The notes under the pieces are model-generated. The model saw only the letters and a program-made list of their open reading frames with translations. It made no database searches and was not told the DNA's origin. A DNA stretch of 7,073 bases from an uncultured Bacteriovorax sp. GTDB lineage: Bacteria; Bdellovibrionota; Bacteriovoracia; Bacteriovoracales; Bacteriovoracaceae. Within the stretch, counting starts at the first letter, position 1, and each line of letters begins with the position of its first letter. Location: contig CALUDF010000164.1 in the NCBI GenBank assembly GCA_943914745.1, forward strand, positions 1 to 7,073, read 5' to 3'. Made by a program: the position numbers and the translations under genes. This document shows, in pieces, positions 5,047 through 7,073 of this stretch.

Positions 5047-6146
5047 AATTACCTGACATAAAAGAATTCATTAACCACTGGCCAAAAAGTTTGGCGATTC
5101 TAAAAGAGAGAGTCCTCTCTTATTTCGAGAAAAATGATATTGCGACTGATAACGTCTGGTTTCCGGATATCGAAATCGTTTTTCCTGAGTCTTTAAAAAA
5201 CAAAACTAATATTCAGGTCGTGCTCTTCGGAGGATTCCTGGAGAGGTTTTTTGAGAGTGGCCATTGGCCTGATAAAAAATTTACCTTTTGGTGTTTGGCT
5301 TCAAAAGTCAAAACCGTTTTGGTTGAGACAGTAGGCTTTCCTGCGGATTCAATTCGGGTTATTCCGAGAGAGGGGTTGTTCAAGAAAACGTCTGAGCAAA
5401 GAAAGCTAAATTTAAATCAAGATATACAGATCGTTTATTCAGGAAGGCTTAGCTCTCAAAAAAACATTGAGATGCTCTTGGCTTTTTGCGCTCTTTTGCA
5501 AGAAAGAGTTAGCTCATCAGTGGAACTAGCGATGTTTGGAGAGTGGGATAATTTTTTTCCAAAGCATCGCGGGCGCTATGACATCAAGTCTTATCAGGAC
5601 ATTGTTTTGGCCTTTCAAGACAGATTGGATTTTAAAATTAGGCCACAAGTCATTCATCACCTCAATCATGATGAATGGCTTGAGAGGATCAAGGCAAATG
5701 CCTTGCTGGTCAATTTTTCAACCTTTGTCTGTGAAGATTTCGGAGTCTCCATAGCCCAGGCCCAGGCCCTGGGGCTTCCCATGCTGCTTTCAGAGTGGGG
5801 TGGGCATTGTGATGTTGAAGGAGAAAATGTTTTTTACGTAGATGTGGAAGATATTGGAGAGAGCCTCTCGGCACATGAGAAGATTTTATTAAAAGCACAA
5901 ATTGTGGTGGATAAATACTTAGCAGGCAAACTTAAGCCTGCCATTAAAGGCAGTGAAGCTACGTTTAAAGAAAGTAGGTTTCTTGGTTTGGATGACCTTA
6001 GTAAAATGCGCTTGAAGGCCATGGAAAAATATGGCCATGAAATGTGGCTTGTGGGTCAAGACAGAATGAGCTTGTTTGCAAGTTCTGCAGCTGGGAAAAA
6101 TTATTTTCAAGAGTTTAATTCTCTTTTTTCAGGTAAATCGCAATGA
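5043..6146 (+). CDS. GT4-like glycosyltransferase, 367 aa
   Basis: This is a probable cytoplasmic GT-B glycosyltransferase moving sugar from an activated donor to an unknown acceptor. YSGRLSSQKNIEMLLAF (132-148) is the usual start of the C-terminal Rossmann domain in family GT4. CEDFGVSIAQAQALGLP (230-246) matches the E-x7-E region, followed by WGGHCDV (252-258). The second Glu is Gln239, giving E231-x7-Q239. The N-terminal domain before residue 125 is short and lacks a clear glycine-rich loop, but VIPREGLF (106-113) resembles the usual inter-domain IP-x-G-V segment. The start is taken as TTG 5043, which overlaps the PqqD-like stop (TTGA). It has almost no Shine-Dalgarno and would rely on coupling; the next in-frame TTG is at 5091. 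Its own stop overlaps the next ATG (ATGA). Activity is likely but not certain given the Gln change. No membrane segment or signal peptide is seen. Confidence 0.78.
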   Translation: MKLPDIKEFINHWPKSLAILKERVLSYFEKNDIATDNVWFPDIEIVFPESLKNKTNIQVVLFGGFLERFFESGHWPDKKFTFWCLASKVKTVLVETVGFPADSIRVIPREGLFKKTSEQRKLNLNQDIQIVYSGRLSSQKNIEMLLAFCALLQERVSSSVELAMFGEWDNFFPKHRGRYDIKSYQDIVLAFQDRLDFKIRPQVIHHLNHDEWLERIKANALLVNFSTFVCEDFGVSIAQAQALGLPMLLSEWGGHCDVEGENVFYVDVEDIGESLSAHEKILLKAQIVVDKYLAGKLKPAIKGSEATFKESRFLGLDDLSKMRLKAMEKYGHEMWLVGQDRMSLFASSAAGKNYFQEFNSLFSGKSQ

Positions 6147-7073
6147 GTGCAAAATTAGACTATCTGGAAGGAACAAAAAGAAAGGTTCTAGAGACATTGA
6201 GTCTTTTTGACGATATGAACTTGGATAAGAATAAATTTTGTGTCATGCCTTTTGTCAATATCATCCTAGAGCCCACTGGTGAAATTGGCATCTGTAGGCA
6301 TAAAGGCACAGAATTCACTTTTGGCAATATTAGGAATCAGACTATCGACGAAATCTGGACATCTCCAAAAGTTCAGGCATGGAGAGAGGGGCATCTAAAT
6401 GGCCAGGCAGAAGTCTGCAAGGTGGAACTTGTAGACCGCAAATGCAACCTTTGCCCGGAGCTTAATACTCTCTTGCCAACGGCCGAAATCAAGAATGTTA
6501 AAAATCCCAAGATCTTGAGACTGACGGCCAATCTCAATGGTAAATGCAATCTTCAATGCCAAATGTGCCATGTGTGGAAGCTTCCTAATGGATTTTACAC
6601 GGAAGAGAATTTCTGGATACCAGCGCGCCAGCGCTTTTTTAAGGACATTCTAGAAGTTGACATGCTCTCGGGAGAACCTTTTATTCAACCAGACACTTAT
6701 CGTTTGATTGAAGAAGTCTCAAGTGTTAATCCGGAATGCCAGTGGACCTTCACCACCAATCTCCATTGGAAGTTGACTGATGAAGTGAAAAAGAAAGTTG
6801 ATAAGATTGCGGTGAAGAACATTATCGCTTCAATAGACAGCCTTGATGAAAAAACTTATGCCAAGATCCGCCATCCGGGAGACCTGGGATTCGTGCTTAA
6901 AAATCTTGATGAGATGATTAAATATGAAGAGGAGCGAGTTGCATCGGGAAGATCAAAACTTAACATTCGCGTGCACTTTCTTATCCAAAAGGATAATTGG
7001 CAAGAAGTTAAAGAAATGATTCATTTTTGCTTTCTTAAGAAAGTGACTCCTTTTATTTCATTTCTATATGAAC
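6143..7073 (+). CDS. radical SAM protein with N-terminal twitch-like domain (partial, 3' end missing)
   Basis: The reading frame starts at ATG 6143, overlaps the previous stop by four bases (ATGA), has AGGT nine bases upstream, and stays open for 310 codons to the window edge. Residues 32-104 hold an accessory cysteine domain: FCVMPF (Cys33), GEIGICRH (Cys51), TFGNIRNQTIDEIW (59-72), Cys92 and CNLC (Cys101, Cys104). The order resembles SPASM/twitch domains but lies before the core. The radical SAM motif CNLQCQMC gives Cys135, Cys139 and Cys142. LSGEPF (175-180) is the SAM-binding GGEP equivalent with Ser for the first Gly. FTTNLHWKL (203-211) and IIASIDSLDEKTYAKIR (227-243) are typical barrel strands. 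It shares its layout with the leftward 441-residue enzyme, but the two are clearly diverged. It is third in the PqqD-like/glycosyltransferase unit. The substrate is unknown, and whether further domains follow cannot be seen. Confidence 0.87.
   Translation, partial: MSAKLDYLEGTKRKVLETLSLFDDMNLDKNKFCVMPFVNIILEPTGEIGICRHKGTEFTFGNIRNQTIDEIWTSPKVQAWREGHLNGQAEVCKVELVDRKCNLCPELNTLLPTAEIKNVKNPKILRLTANLNGKCNLQCQMCHVWKLPNGFYTEENFWIPARQRFFKDILEVDMLSGEPFIQPDTYRLIEEVSSVNPECQWTFTTNLHWKLTDEVKKKVDKIAVKNIIASIDSLDEKTYAKIRHPGDLGFVLKNLDEMIKYEEERVASGRSKLNIRVHFLIQKDNWQEVKEMIHFCFLKKVTPFISFLYE

Noticed and set aside
5536..6110. Several 62-72 codon open frames on both strands, considered as a possible precursor peptide
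   Set aside because: All are nested in the glycosyltransferase gene in other frames. None shows a leader/core layout or a good ribosome binding site.
4771..7073. PQQ biosynthesis operon
   Set aside because: Only a PqqD-like protein is present. There is no PqqA peptide, PqqB or PqqC, the glycosyltransferase does not belong, and the radical SAM proteins lack the PqqE layout.

Overview
The window has no rRNA, tRNA, CRISPR array or insertion sequence. It looks like chromosomal DNA of a moderately AT-rich Gram-negative bacterium. A type IV prepilin-like N-terminus fused to tail-fibre-like repeats, together with several twitch/SPASM radical SAM proteins, recalls the Bdellovibrionota (Bacteriovorax-like predatory bacteria). 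That placement is an inference from gene style, not from any marker gene.

Left part (1-2637, + strand). A probable 3' end of an upstream gene stops at 70. A 183-base AT-rich leader follows, carrying two adjacent inverted repeats. Next is a 624-residue surface protein: a class III-type prepilin leader, a variable middle, about 110 residues of 'GATTLNNTL'-type repeats (including a 114-bp tandem duplication), and a cysteine-rich C-terminal domain. Seventy-one bases downstream, past a 13-bp hairpin, lies a 145-residue protein that is almost only a peptidase S74 intramolecular-chaperone domain with its Ser/Lys dyad. In phage fibres that domain is normally covalently attached to the C-terminus of the repeat-bearing fibre. 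Here the fibre-like protein and the chaperone domain are separate genes.

Right part (2640-7073). This is a divergent cluster read out from a 74-base intergenic region with two overlapping promoter-like elements. Leftward: a 441-residue radical SAM protein with an N-terminal twitch-like cysteine motif, overlapping by 4 bases a 244-residue radical SAM/SPASM protein. Rightward: a 91-residue PqqD-like (RiPP recognition element) protein, a 367-residue GT4-like glycosyltransferase starting at TTG with a 4-base overlap, and a third radical SAM protein, again with a 4-base overlap and an N-terminal twitch-like motif, cut off by the window end.

The right part is best read as one peptide- or sugar-modification locus: three radical SAM enzymes, one peptide-binding RRE and one glycosyltransferase. 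No precursor peptide is visible, so the substrate is unknown. The leftward unit converges on the S74 gene with only two bases between stop codons, so the two parts are physically tight, but nothing in the sequence proves a functional link.
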